The translations under genes and the position numbers were made by a program. From Candidatus Fermentithermobacillaceae bacterium (lineage in GTDB: Bacteria; Bacillota; Sulfobacillia; Fermentithermobacillales; Fermentithermobacillaceae): a stretch of DNA of 64,000 nucleotides. Location: assembly GCA_012837895.1 (NCBI GenBank), contig DUQH01000003.1, forward strand, positions 62,001 to 126,000, written 5' to 3'. The notes under the pieces are model-generated. The model had not been told where the DNA came from. It worked only from the letters and a program-made list of their open reading frames with translations, and did no database searches. This document shows positions 15,512-24,355 of the stretch, one piece after another. Within the stretch, counting starts at the first letter, position 1. Each line of letters starts with the position of its first letter.

Positions 15512-16446
15512 CACCTTATGTCTCCCACGTATTCGACGGTGCCCGGCCCGTTGCGCTTTGAGAGCACCACTGCCTTCGTGAAGTATCCTCTGGAAACCAG
15601 CCACTCAGAATAGGGTTTGCTCCTTATGTCATCAAGGTCTTTGCCGTGACAGCTGGCGATCACCTTGACACCTCCAGATAAGGCCAAAGCTACCGATCTG
15701 GCATCCTCTTCGCCGCCTAACTCGTCTGTCACGATTACTTCAGGGTTCATAGACCTGAGGAGCATGTTGATGCCCTTGGCTTTGGGGCACCTGTCCAGCA
15801 CGTCTGCCCGGGGGCCCACGTCAAGTTGAGGCGCGCCGCCATAGCATGCAGCGATTTCCGACCGTTCGTCCACTATGGCAACCTGGGCAGGAGGCAATTT
15901 GCAGTTGTCAAGCCCGTTTCCCAAGATCCTGCACAAGTCCCTCAGAAACGTTGTTTTGCCGCAGCCAGGAGGCGATATGACCAGGGTAGAAGCTATTCCT
16001 GTATCAGGTAGGGTTAGCCGGGGCACTGTGTTTTCAGCCACGCCCTTCACTTCCCTGGCAATCCTGAAGCAAAGTGCAGACACATGCCTGAGCTTGTGTT
16101 CCCCGTCTGCTGGCGCAATTACCTGCCCTGACAAGCCCACCCTGTGCCCGCCTGGGATCGTGATGTAGCCACCCCTGAACTCGTCTTCCAAGGCGTAGTA
16201 GGAACAGTCTGTTATGAGCGAAAGGGTTTTTTGGATGTCCGCCCTGGACACGATCAGGTCATGTAGTAACTCATCGCCGTCTGAAAGCCCTATGCACAGG
16301 GGAAGTCCGGTTCTCAGCCTTATTTCCTGAACAGTCTCTGCTTGCCGGGGGTGGCAGCTAATCCAGTGGCCAAGGGCGTTCGCTATCCTGCCTGAATAAA
16401 GGGGCATTATGTCCTGCACGAGAACGGAAGTAACGGTCCTTGACAT
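15511..16446 (-). CDS. spoIIIAA: Stage III sporulation protein AA (ATPase)
   Basis: SpoIIIAA is the secretion-type ATPase of the mother-cell channel complex. Walker A is PPGCGKTTFLRDL near residue 168, followed by VAIVDERSEIAACYGG and VIVTDELGGEEDA. It has the usual length, 311 residues. As the first gene of the octet it would carry the operon's promoter. In Bacillus this is a mother-cell sigma-E promoter, and a 9-bp inverted repeat lies just upstream here (16466-16503). Confidence 0.92.
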   Translation of the reverse strand: MSRTVTSVLVQDIMPLYSGRIANALGHWISCHPRQAETVQEIRLRTGLPLCIGLSDGDELLHDLIVSRADIQKTLSLITDCSYYALEDEFRGGYITIPGGHRVGLSGQVIAPADGEHKLRHVSALCFRIAREVKGVAENTVPRLTLPDTGIASTLVISPPGCGKTTFLRDLCRILGNGLDNCKLPPAQVAIVDERSEIAACYGGAPQLDVGPRADVLDRCPKAKGINMLLRSMNPEVIVTDELGGEEDARSVALALSGGVKVIASCHGKDLDDIRSKPYSEWLVSRGYFTKAVVLSKRNGPGTVEYVGDIR

Positions 16447-16465
16447 AGAACGCTTTCCCTCCCTG

Positions 16466-16503
16466 TTGTCATAACTATTGCTGCGGACGAGCTCTTATGA
16501 CAA
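16466..16503. promoter_or_regulatory. 9-bp inverted repeat upstream of spoIIIAA
   Basis: TTGTCATAA (16466-16474) and TTATGACAA (16495-16503) form a perfect dyad with a 20-bp centre, ending about 20 bp before the spoIIIAA start codon. It could be an operator, or it could contain the -35 of a sporulation promoter (TCATAA). I cannot decide which. Confidence 0.4.
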
Positions 16504-16522
16504 AAGAAGGAAAGCGCCCAAT

Positions 16523-16548
16523 AAAAAAGCAGCCATGTAATGGCTGCT
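16523..16548 (-). terminator. Intrinsic terminator
   Basis: On the minus strand AGCAGCCAT, a 3-nt loop and ATGGCTGCT are followed by a run of six T. The 9-bp stem is perfect. It sits after the CD1247-type gene and before spoIIIAA, so it ends the efp-side transcript and leaves spoIIIA under its own promoter. Confidence 0.85.
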
Positions 16549-16604
16549 GTCTGGCTTGGGTTTTGCCGGCATCCGGCTTATTTAGGCTGGTTTACCTGCT
16601 CATA

Positions 16605-17081
16605 TTAATCCTCGTCGTCTTCCTCATCGTCATCATCTTCGTCTTCATCGTCGTCATCCCAGTCATAATCCTCGTCATCGTCGTCATCCCATTCATCGTC
16701 ATCCAGCTCGCAATAGCACGTTATCCAGTCAACGTCTTCAGGAGTGAACATCTCAGAGCATTCAGGGCATATGATGGTCACATCAGCTTCTTCAAGCGCT
16801 GACGCATCAATTTCAACTGGCTCCCCGCATTTCGGGCACTCTATTTCAACAAGATCCCCGACGTACACTTCATCTTCAAGGTCTGCAAGATCGTCGTCTA
16901 TGCAATCTATGTACTCTTCAAGTTGTTTTTGCGCCTCAATCAGGTCGGAAATAATATAAGCAATTTCCTCCAAAATGTCAGCTACAACGCTGATAGCTTT
17001 CCCCTCTTTGGTGTCGCCCGCGATGTTCAAACCATCGATTAACCCTTGAAGGTAAGAAACGCGTTCGTTAAGGTCGTGCAC
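16605..17081 (-). CDS. CD1247-type zinc-ribbon protein with acidic tail
   Basis: A 158-residue protein. The N-terminal helical region (about 1-70, LNERVSYLQGLIDGLNIAGD) matches the CD1247 N-terminal domain of clostridia. It is followed by two CxxC knuckles (CPKCGEPVEI and CPECSEMF) likely to bind one zinc, and a C-terminal tail of about 35 residues that is almost entirely Asp and Glu. I start at GTG 17081 because AAGGAGG lies eight bases upstream; the frame to 17126 would bury this site. Function is unknown. It lies 25 bp after efp, and a terminator follows. Confidence 0.75.
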   Translation of the reverse strand: MHDLNERVSYLQGLIDGLNIAGDTKEGKAISVVADILEEIAYIISDLIEAQKQLEEYIDCIDDDLADLEDEVYVGDLVEIECPKCGEPVEIDASALEEADVTIICPECSEMFTPEDVDWITCYCELDDDEWDDDDDEDYDWDDDDEDEDDDDEEDDED

Positions 17082-17106
17082 CTTAATACCTCCTTTGCCT
17101 ATATGG

Positions 17107-17670
17107 TTAGCTGGAAACTCTTTCAATATACTCCCCGGTTCTAGTGTCTATTTTCAACACATCGCCTACGTTGACGAACAGGGGCACCTTGACGACCGCC
17201 CCTGTTTCCAGAGTGGCCGGCTTCGACCCTCCGGTGGCAGTATCCCCTTTGAAGCCAGGGTCAGTCTGGACAACCTCCAGCTCCACAAAAGTAGGCAGCT
17301 CCAAACCTATAACCCGGCCTTCATAGGTCATAATATGAGCGTTCATGTTCTCTTTGAGGTACAAGATCCCTTCGCCGATGGTCTCCTTAGGTATTGTTGT
17401 CTGATCGTACGTATCAACATCCATGAAAGTATAGTCGTCGCCGATACTGTACAGGTACTGGACCTCGCGCCTTTCAATGCGCGCCCTGGGCACCCTTTCG
17501 CCGGCACTGAAGGTCTTCTCTAGCACCGCTCCTGTTATGACATTCTTGAGCTTGGTCCTGACAAAAGCTGAACCTTTGCCGGGCTTTACATGTTGAAAGT
17601 CGATGACAACCCACGGCTGTCCGTCAACCTCAATGGTAACTCCCGTACGGAAGTCGTTGGTCGATATCAT
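17107..17670 (-). CDS. efp: Elongation factor P
   Basis: EF-P relieves ribosome stalling at polyproline motifs. The 187-residue product has the three beta-barrel domains of the family: KOW-like N-terminal ([20 protein letters not shown] with the tip loop [10 protein letters not shown], Lys at the usual modified position), the OB domain ([19 protein letters not shown]) and the C-terminal [16 protein letters not shown] signature. The start is ATG 17670. It is followed by the CD1247-type gene and preceded by the Xaa-Pro peptidase, a common pair in Bacillota. Confidence 0.96.
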   Translation of the reverse strand: MISTNDFRTGVTIEVDGQPWVVIDFQHVKPGKGSAFVRTKLKNVITGAVLEKTFSAGERVPRARIERREVQYLYSIGDDYTFMDVDTYDQTTIPKETIGEGILYLKENMNAHIMTYEGRVIGLELPTFVELEVVQTDPGFKGDTATGGSKPATLETGAVVKVPLFVNVGDVLKIDTRTGEYIERVSS

Positions 17671-17708
17671 CAAAACTACCCCGCTTCCTATATCCTTCCT
17701 ATACCTTT

Positions 17709-18770
17709 CTAGACCACTATGAGTTGCTTCTCGCTTGCCGTCAAGTTCTTCTTGCCGTCTTCCGTGACCAGTACAAGGTCTTCTATCCTTACCCCGCCAA
17801 AGCCAGGTATATATATCCCCGGCTCAATGGTTATTACCATTCCTGGCTTAAGCACGTCTTCTGAAGTTTTGCCCACAGAAGGCTTTTCATGCACATTGAG
17901 CCCTACCCCGTGCCCGATGCCGTGGCCGAAATACTCACCGTACCCTGCCTCTTCAATCACCCTTCTTCCGGCGAGGTCGACTTCCCTTGCCATGACACCC
18001 GGCTTGATCACTTCAAGCGCCGCAAGTTGCGCCCTTAACACAAGATCGTATATTTCGCGGTGCTTGTCAGATGCGTGTCCAACCACAACTGTCCTGGTCA
18101 TGTCCGAACAATACCCGTTGCAACGGGCCCCGAAATCAAACGTTACGAAATCCCCTGGTTCAAGTTTCTTAGACGTAGGCACTCCGTGGGGTAAGGAAGA
18201 CCTCGCCCCGGATACTACTATGAACGGAAAGGCAATACCTTCTGAACCTAACTTTCTTATGGTGAACTCCAGTTCCAATGCCAGGTCCATCTCGCTCGCC
18301 CCGGCTTTCACCAAAGGCAACAGCCGGCTGAAAGCTTCGTCTGCAATGCCTTGAGCTCTTGCTATATACCCGGCTTCTTCCTCAGACTTCACCGCCCTGA
18401 GTTCTTCAACCCACCCTGAAACGCCTATGAGTTCCTGGCCGCTGAGGGTTTCCTTGAGTTTCTCCCAACGGGAATAGGTAACGTAATCCTTCTCAAAAGC
18501 AATCCTGCTTATTCGAATCTTGTCTATAGTTTCTTTCAGGACATTCTTTTCTACTACAGTTTTTATGACTGTATAGTCAGGCGCCTCTTGTTCCGCTTGT
18601 TCTGTGTAGCGGGAATCTGTAAAGATAATCGCCTCATCCCTGGTTATGAGCAAAGTCCCGGCGTCGCCGGTAAACCCTGATACAAAGCGCCAGTTCTGCA
18701 TATTCGACACCAGGAATGCATCTACAGGAACCTGGCTCATTTTGAGCCTAAGCTTTTCCAACGTGCCCAT
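17709..18770 (-). CDS. Xaa-Pro peptidase, M24 family
   Basis: Metal-dependent pita-bread peptidase removing residues ahead of proline. The N-terminal creatinase-like domain (about 1-130) is followed by the catalytic domain. Its two-metal ligand segments are visible: [17 protein letters not shown] (two Asp), [14 protein letters not shown] (His), ITIEPGIYI (Glu) and [10 protein letters not shown] (Glu). The 353-residue length is normal for PepQ/YqhT-type enzymes. It starts at ATG 18770 behind GGAGGTG and lies 38 bp before efp. Confidence 0.9.
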   Translation of the reverse strand: MGTLEKLRLKMSQVPVDAFLVSNMQNWRFVSGFTGDAGTLLITRDEAIIFTDSRYTEQAEQEAPDYTVIKTVVEKNVLKETIDKIRISRIAFEKDYVTYSRWEKLKETLSGQELIGVSGWVEELRAVKSEEEAGYIARAQGIADEAFSRLLPLVKAGASEMDLALELEFTIRKLGSEGIAFPFIVVSGARSSLPHGVPTSKKLEPGDFVTFDFGARCNGYCSDMTRTVVVGHASDKHREIYDLVLRAQLAALEVIKPGVMAREVDLAGRRVIEEAGYGEYFGHGIGHGVGLNVHEKPSVGKTSEDVLKPGMVITIEPGIYIPGFGGVRIEDLVLVTEDGKKNLTASEKQLIVV

Positions 18771-18790
18771 TTGGCCACCTCCTAAGCTAA

Positions 18791-20041
18791 TCAGGCATTA
18801 TAAAAGGGATACCTGTCTGTGAGTTCCTTTACCTGGCGCGCAACAGTTTCCAGTTTATGTTCGTCACCATTGGATGACAAGGCCGCATCAATAAGGGAAG
18901 CAATCACTTCCATATCGGCTTCCTTCATGCCCCTGGTCGTTACTGCAGGGGTACCGATCCTTATACCGCTGGTAACAGTGGGTTTTCTCTTGTCAAAGGG
19001 AATAGCATTCTTGTTCACTGTAATCCCTACGCTGTCCAGGATGGTTTCAGCCCTCCTGCCTGTCATGTTCTTGGGAGTAAGATCGACCAGGATAAGATGG
19101 GTGTCAGTCCCTCCTGAGACCAGCCTGTACCCCCTGGACAGTAGCCCGTCAGCCAAAGCTCTTGCGTTTCTCAAAATTTGCTCCTGGTACTGCTTGAACG
19201 CAGGTTCAAGGGCTTCCTTGAAGGCAACTGCTTTAGCCGCAATTATGTGCATGAGAGGACCGCCCTGAATCCCTGGGAACACCGCCTTGTCTACCGGCTG
19301 GGCCCATTCCTCTGTACACAGGATCATGCCACCCCTGGGACCCCTGAGAGTCTTGTGGGTTGTGGTGGTCACAAAATCAGCATAGGGAACAGGTGACGGG
19401 TGAAGGCCGGCTGCTACAAGCCCTGCAAAATGAGCCATGTCTACCATCAGCAGCGCATCTACCTCGTCGGCAATTGCCCTGAACATCTCAAAATCGATAG
19501 TTCTGGGATATGCGCTTCCCCCGGCCACAATCATCTTAGGCTTGTGTTGCTTGGCCAGGGCTCTCACCTGGTCAAAATCAATCACTTCGGTCTCAGGGTT
19601 TACGCCGTACGATACAAAATTGTAGTATTTCCCGGAAATATTCACAGGGCTGCCGTGGGTAAGGTGGCCCCCATGGGCCAGGTTCATACCCAAAACCGTA
19701 TCCCCGGGTTTTAGGGCCGCGAAGTACACTGCGGTATTTGCCTGGGAACCGGAATGAGGCTGGACATTTGCATGTGCTGCCCCAAAGATCTGCTTCGCCC
19801 TGTCCTGGGCCAGGGTCTCAGCTACGTCAACAAATTCACAGCCACCGTAGTATCTCCTACCAGGATAGCCCTCTGCATACTTGTTTGTGAGCACAGAACC
19901 GGCAGCTTCAAGTACTGCTTTGGAAACCATGTTTTCTGACGCAATAAGCTCTATCACGTTAAGTTGCCGTTTTTCCTCGTTGTCCAGAACCTCTTTGATC
20001 TGGGGATCAACCTCAGCCAGACTCCTTAAGTGCAATTTCAT
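18791..20041 (-). CDS. glyA: Serine hydroxymethyltransferase
   Basis: PLP enzyme interconverting serine plus tetrahydrofolate with glycine plus methylene-tetrahydrofolate. The PLP lysine is in [16 protein letters not shown]. The N-terminal LIASENMVS and [15 protein letters not shown] blocks are intact. The 416-residue product is standard. Here it lies downstream of the glycine cleavage and lipoate genes on the same strand, tying glycine and one-carbon metabolism together. Confidence 0.97.
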   Translation of the reverse strand: MKLHLRSLAEVDPQIKEVLDNEEKRQLNVIELIASENMVSKAVLEAAGSVLTNKYAEGYPGRRYYGGCEFVDVAETLAQDRAKQIFGAAHANVQPHSGSQANTAVYFAALKPGDTVLGMNLAHGGHLTHGSPVNISGKYYNFVSYGVNPETEVIDFDQVRALAKQHKPKMIVAGGSAYPRTIDFEMFRAIADEVDALLMVDMAHFAGLVAAGLHPSPVPYADFVTTTTHKTLRGPRGGMILCTEEWAQPVDKAVFPGIQGGPLMHIIAAKAVAFKEALEPAFKQYQEQILRNARALADGLLSRGYRLVSGGTDTHLILVDLTPKNMTGRRAETILDSVGITVNKNAIPFDKRKPTVTSGIRIGTPAVTTRGMKEADMEVIASLIDAALSSNGDEHKLETVARQVKELTDRYPFYNA

Positions 20042-20086
20042 TACTGTTCCCCCTTTCAGTTGTAAACCTTGTCGAGGCCTGCACTT

Positions 20087-21475
20087 TTACCTGCGGCTTA
20101 ATAGGTGAATCGGGCCGTCGCCCAAACCTAAGAACGCCTCCATAACCGCTTCCGACAATGTTGGGTGCGCATAAACCAAGTCTTCAAGTTGTTCAGTGCC
20201 AAGCCCTAACCTCACAGCTATCGCACCCAGGTGGATCAGATCATCGGCATGCGCCCCTAGTATGTGCATACCAATCACCTTGCCGGTGCCGCTGCCTGCC
20301 AACACTTTTACCAGGCCGTCAGTAGCGCCCATTGACAAAGCTTTGCCATTTGCGCCAAAAGGAAACTTCGAGATCTTAATATCCAAACCTTGTTTCTTAG
20401 CTTCTTGCTCAGTATATCCCACTGACGAACACTCCGGAATTGAAAACACACACGCGGGAATCGCTGCATAGTCCATACTCTTACGGGTCCGGAAGATGTT
20501 TTCCATTACCGTGATTGCTTCAGCTGAAGCCCCGTGGGCAAGGAGGGTGCGTCCAACTACGTCCCCTATAGCCCAGATCCCCGGCACATTGGTGGCCATC
20601 CGGTCATCGGTCCTTATACCCTTCCTATCATAAGCGATACACAAGGCATCCAAGTCTATGCCGCCAAAGTTGGGCACCCTGCCCACAGCTGAGAGCACCA
20701 GGTCCGCTTCAAAGCGGAGCTCGGAACCGTCTTTAGCTTTAGCCAGCACAACCTTGGCTCCGCCTTCACCGGTGACCCCGGTGACCTGGGTGTTTGTGTG
20801 GATCTTGATGCCTTTCCTCCTGAGCATCAGGGCTAACCTGCGGGATATCTCCTGATCCATATTGGGCAGTATTGAAGGCAGAAGCTCGATTACGGTGACT
20901 TCAGATCCAAAGGCTGAGAAAATACACGCAAATTCAATGCCTATCACACCGCCCCCGATTATGCACAACCGGTCAGGCACATAGTCAAGCTCCAGCAGTT
21001 CATCAGAGGAAACCGTGTGTTGCTCCAGAAACGGCAAGGTGAAGTGCTTCGATCCTGTTGCAATCACTATGTTCTTGGTCTCCAGCATTTCCCTTGAGCC
21101 ATCTTCTGTGGTTATTTCAACTTTGCCTGGAGCCGGTATCCTGGCCCAGCCTTGGTAAACCTCAACACCGTTGCCTTGCACCAGTTTTTCAATACCTGAA
21201 ACCAGCTGCTCAACTGTATTCCGCTTATGGGCCATCACTGCAGCCATGTCAAGCGCGACTTCTTTGGCTTCTACACCGAACTCATGCCCGTTGAGGGCGC
21301 TCAGGTACGTTGATGCAGAATGCACCAATGCCTTGGTAGGGATACACCCCACGTTCAGGCAGGTGCCTCCCATTCTGGCACCTTCGACCAGCGCAACCTT
21401 GCCTCCCAGTTGAGCACCTTTTATGGCAGCTACATATCCGCCTGGCCCGGCTCCGATTACCACAACATCAAACAT
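20087..21475 (-). CDS. lpdA: Dihydrolipoyl dehydrogenase
   Basis: Flavoprotein that reoxidises dihydrolipoyl groups with NAD; in this context it is the L-protein of the glycine cleavage system. Visible are the FAD motif (VVVIGAGPGGYVAA), the redox disulfide (GGTCLNVGCIPTKAL), the NAD motif (CIIGGGVIGIEFA), the second FAD segment (NVPGIWAIGDV) and the catalytic HPTLSEAV near the C-terminus. I start at ATG 21475 (GGGAGG eight bases upstream), 462 residues. The gene follows the lipoate genes by about 60 bp. Confidence 0.95.
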   Translation of the reverse strand: MFDVVVIGAGPGGYVAAIKGAQLGGKVALVEGARMGGTCLNVGCIPTKALVHSASTYLSALNGHEFGVEAKEVALDMAAVMAHKRNTVEQLVSGIEKLVQGNGVEVYQGWARIPAPGKVEITTEDGSREMLETKNIVIATGSKHFTLPFLEQHTVSSDELLELDYVPDRLCIIGGGVIGIEFACIFSAFGSEVTVIELLPSILPNMDQEISRRLALMLRRKGIKIHTNTQVTGVTGEGGAKVVLAKAKDGSELRFEADLVLSAVGRVPNFGGIDLDALCIAYDRKGIRTDDRMATNVPGIWAIGDVVGRTLLAHGASAEAITVMENIFRTRKSMDYAAIPACVFSIPECSSVGYTEQEAKKQGLDIKISKFPFGANGKALSMGATDGLVKVLAGSGTGKVIGMHILGAHADDLIHLGAIAVRLGLGTEQLEDLVYAHPTLSEAVMEAFLGLGDGPIHLLSRR

Positions 21476-21533
21476 ATGCCTAACCTCCCCTATACCTGTG
21501 TTTATCCTGGGTTGTTGCAACCAGCAGTTCCTG

Positions 21534-22364
21534 TCAACGAGCGGTTGCCCGTTCCATGGTCCAATGAACAGCGCCGTACTTGCCTTGGGATAATTTGACC
21601 GCCTCCCTGATTTCCCCTGTAGTCAGGGAGCCTTTTTCGAGTTTCCAGTCAAAAGCGTTTTCAAATGCCCTTACCAGCTCCTGTTGCAGTTCACAAGCGC
21701 TCACTTGACGCCCGCACACTTCTGTTAAACCTGCCGCCTTGCCCGGCAACATAGATTCCAGACGCTTTGCATGAGCGGGGGACCGGGTTTTGAAACACCT
21801 GGCCAGTTTGGAGTAATCCATGCTTAAGGGGATAGAACCGTGTTGCAGGATTACCCCGTCCTTCCGGAATTGGGCTGAACCGGTAATCTTTTTGCCGCAG
21901 GCTTCGATTTCATACCAGGAAGGTGCTGAAAAACAGGCCGCACCTTTGAACCTTGGATCCCTTGCGGTAACTCCCCGCTCCAGCTCTGACAAGCGGGCGG
22001 GAATACCCAAGGCTCTCAGCCCATCCACAAGCGCCTGGGACAATATCCTGTAGGTCTCAAGTACTGACCCTGGCAGCAACCCTTCTGAAATCACCAGGCT
22101 GTACGTAAGTTCGTCATCGTGAAGCACTGCCCTGCCGCCGCTTGGGCGTCTTACAAGGTCTATACCCAACTGCTTTAAGCTTTCGAGGTCAACTTGTCTT
22201 TCCACACTTTGGAACCGCCCTACTGACAGGCAAGCCGGCTTCCACCGGTAAAAACGCAGGGTCGGGCCTGATTCTCCCCTTTGGTACGCATTGTGTATTG
22301 CTTCGTCCACAGCCATGTTGTACCTGCCCGTCATTGGCCTGTGGGACAGAAGCCTGACTTTCAC
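21534..22364 (-). CDS. lipM: LipM-type octanoyl/lipoyl transferase
   Basis: Member of the BPL/LplA/LipB cofactor-transferase fold. Diagnostic segments are RRPSGGRAVLHDDELTYSLV and FSAPSWYEIEACGKKITGSA. The Cys in GAACFSAPS corresponds to the position of the catalytic Cys of Bacillus LipM, so octanoyl transfer to GcvH or other acceptors is more likely than ATP-dependent lipoate ligation. It starts at GTG 22364 with GGAGG upstream and overlaps the stop of the radical-SAM gene, implying coupling. The exact substrate (LipM, LipL or LplA) needs experiment. Confidence 0.8.
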   Translation of the reverse strand: MKVRLLSHRPMTGRYNMAVDEAIHNAYQRGESGPTLRFYRWKPACLSVGRFQSVERQVDLESLKQLGIDLVRRPSGGRAVLHDDELTYSLVISEGLLPGSVLETYRILSQALVDGLRALGIPARLSELERGVTARDPRFKGAACFSAPSWYEIEACGKKITGSAQFRKDGVILQHGSIPLSMDYSKLARCFKTRSPAHAKRLESMLPGKAAGLTEVCGRQVSACELQQELVRAFENAFDWKLEKGSLTTGEIREAVKLSQGKYGAVHWTMERATAR

Positions 22365-23365
22365 CGGTTTGCCTCCTTCCCCTTGCCACTCAATTTGAGC
22401 CGGCTGATATCCAGTTCCGACTCTAGGAGACAGTCCTGTGCCTCAGCGGCAGTAAGAGGCCTGGGGTAGTTCATAGGCGCTTGCCCCGGCCTTTCATTGT
22501 AGTAAGGCCTATTGCAGTGAGAACACCCTGAGGTCTCAAAAGGAATTCCCTTTTGAATGTCGCTGATCAATGCCCTGTCCGGAATCGTGATACCGAAAAC
22601 CCTGCCATCCCGGAATTCAATCCAGTCAAGGCTGCCGCCTTTTGAAAGGCAATACGCGGCCAATTGAACCCTCCTGTAAGACGACAGGCTTGGGGCAGGT
22701 GCATCTTGCATCAGGGTGCCCCTTACAGGGGTAAATGCAAACAAGCCTACGGTTATCCCCAAGTCATATGCTTTAGCGATACAGCTTACGATATCTTCTT
22801 CAGTCTCCCCTAAGCCGGCTATAAAATGGGTGGAAATCCTGCCTGGCCACATCTCTGATGCTTTCCTGAGCACTTCCCATGTATCATGGAAGCCCCGGCC
22901 TTTGATTTGCTCATGAAGGCTGCTTGAAGCAACGTCAACAGGAAGCCCCACCGTTGATGCCCCTGCTTCAATAAGCAGCCTGACCCTAGAAACAGAGCTT
23001 GGGGTTACACACACACTTACCGGAATCACGCTGCTTATAGCGCAGATTTTCCTGGCCAGGGCGAGCGCGGCCGGGGTAGCTCCAGGCGCTTCCACCACTT
23101 GAAGGCAAATCCTCTTGACTGCCCCTGATGCTATTGCCTCTGCGAGAGGCTCTCCTATTTCACTCCACGGTTTCTGGGGCCATGTAATCCTCGACAGCAT
23201 GTTCTGAGAACAATCGCTGGAGCTGGCCTGGGAGCAGAATTTGCACGAATAGACACAGTTTTCGCCCAGAAGAAAGTGGGCTGTAGTCGGCCTGGCCAGC
23301 GGCCGGGCATTGTTCAGCCCTAGGAGCGTCAAAGTGCCGTAAGAAACTCCAATCTTTTCAGTCAA
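22361..23365 (-). CDS. Radical SAM protein, probable LipS1/LipS2 lipoyl synthase subunit
   Basis: The radical SAM cluster motif ENCVYSCKFCSQ (CX3CX2C) is near residue 36 and belongs to a biotin-synthase-like TIM barrel. A C-terminal CSHCNRPYYNERP motif could hold an auxiliary cluster. A partner radical SAM gene overlaps upstream, and the LipM gene and glycine cleavage genes flank it. No classical lipA is seen in the window. In archaea and some bacteria two such proteins, LipS1 and LipS2, together insert the two sulfurs of lipoate. I cannot tell by eye which of the two this is. It starts at TTG 23365, 334 residues. Confidence 0.7.
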   Translation of the reverse strand: MTEKIGVSYGTLTLLGLNNARPLARPTTAHFLLGENCVYSCKFCSQASSSDCSQNMLSRITWPQKPWSEIGEPLAEAIASGAVKRICLQVVEAPGATPAALALARKICAISSVIPVSVCVTPSSVSRVRLLIEAGASTVGLPVDVASSSLHEQIKGRGFHDTWEVLRKASEMWPGRISTHFIAGLGETEEDIVSCIAKAYDLGITVGLFAFTPVRGTLMQDAPAPSLSSYRRVQLAAYCLSKGGSLDWIEFRDGRVFGITIPDRALISDIQKGIPFETSGCSHCNRPYYNERPGQAPMNYPRPLTAAEAQDCLLESELDISRLKLSGKGKEANR

Positions 23366-24281
23366 AAGCGCAACACTCTTCCTTCCTGGTAATCCTCAAG
23401 CCCCGGCGCCTGGCTTCGCTTAATGCCTGGGAGTAGGGCAGCACAATAGCATCCACACCGGCCCTCACCGCTCCCAGGTCAAGAGCTTGACGGTATTTTC
23501 CCCTTGACCTCATGCAGCCCAGGGTGATCTTGGCCTGGGGATTTCTCACCCGTGTCCACGCTATGAGGCGCAGTACCTCATCCACATCAGGCGGGGACAA
23601 GTGCTCCCACCTGGTTCCCGGCGTTGGGATAAACACTATGAGAATCAACCGGTCGATGCCTTCCCGGGCAAGAAATTCCACAGCTTGGTATTCCCCGCGT
23701 ATCTGCCCCTTGTAAAGCCCCACAAGGATATGTGGGACCACCCTGGCCTGGCCTTTGCTCAAGTTTCTCAGAGTATTGATATAATCCCTGCCCGTCCGGA
23801 AGTTGCCGAAAGCAGACTGTATGGTCTCATCATCAATAATAAAGTCAAAAGATATCACGTCTGCAAACTCTGCTATTACCTGGGCTTCCTCCTCGTCCAC
23901 AATGCCTGGGTGGACGTTTACTCTAAGGGGGTGATTGGTTTCAGCCAGTATCCTGCGTACCCTGTCTATCAGCGGGACAAGGGGGACCCGCCCTGAGTAA
24001 TCGCAACCACCGCTTAACAAAATGCTGTTTGGGTTCTTCTTTGACAGCGCCTGGCCTAGAGTGTCCAGATCCATCATGTGCTCTAGGTACTTGCCCCCGC
24101 AGTGGGCGCAGTTTAGGGAACACCCGGTGCCGGTGACGCTTACCGGCAAGGTCCGGCCAGGATAGACCGGTTCAAAACAAGATGGCCTTGATGATTGCCT
24201 GGTTTGCCATGAAAGCCCGAGCAATTCCTCCAATGGCATTTGTCGTGCAACCACAGGTTCAAGAGTCAACAATTGTGACAC
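23358..24281 (-). CDS. Radical SAM protein, probable LipS1/LipS2 lipoyl synthase subunit
   Basis: Second member of the radical SAM pair. The cluster motif is TGTGCSLNCAHCGGKYLEHM, followed by the barrel strands SILLSGGCDYSGRVPL and RVVPHILVGLYKGQI. Several Cys lie near the C-terminus (ITLGCMRSRG and EECCAFD). I start at GTG 24281, six bases after a GGGAGGAG site, giving 307 residues; an in-frame ATG at 24359 overlapping the gcvPB stop is possible. Its 3' end overlaps the next radical SAM gene by 8 bp. With that gene it would make lipoyl groups for GcvH. The role is inferred from family and neighbours. Confidence 0.7.
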   Translation of the reverse strand: MSQLLTLEPVVARQMPLEELLGLSWQTRQSSRPSCFEPVYPGRTLPVSVTGTGCSLNCAHCGGKYLEHMMDLDTLGQALSKKNPNSILLSGGCDYSGRVPLVPLIDRVRRILAETNHPLRVNVHPGIVDEEEAQVIAEFADVISFDFIIDDETIQSAFGNFRTGRDYINTLRNLSKGQARVVPHILVGLYKGQIRGEYQAVEFLAREGIDRLILIVFIPTPGTRWEHLSPPDVDEVLRLIAWTRVRNPQAKITLGCMRSRGKYRQALDLGAVRAGVDAIVLPYSQALSEARRRGLRITRKEECCAFD

Positions 24282-24355
24282 ATTTCTCCTCCCGGCTTCA
24301 TGAGGAGGTATGCCCAGTCCAGAAGCGTGGGCGGCCGGACCCGGCCGCCCTGCTT

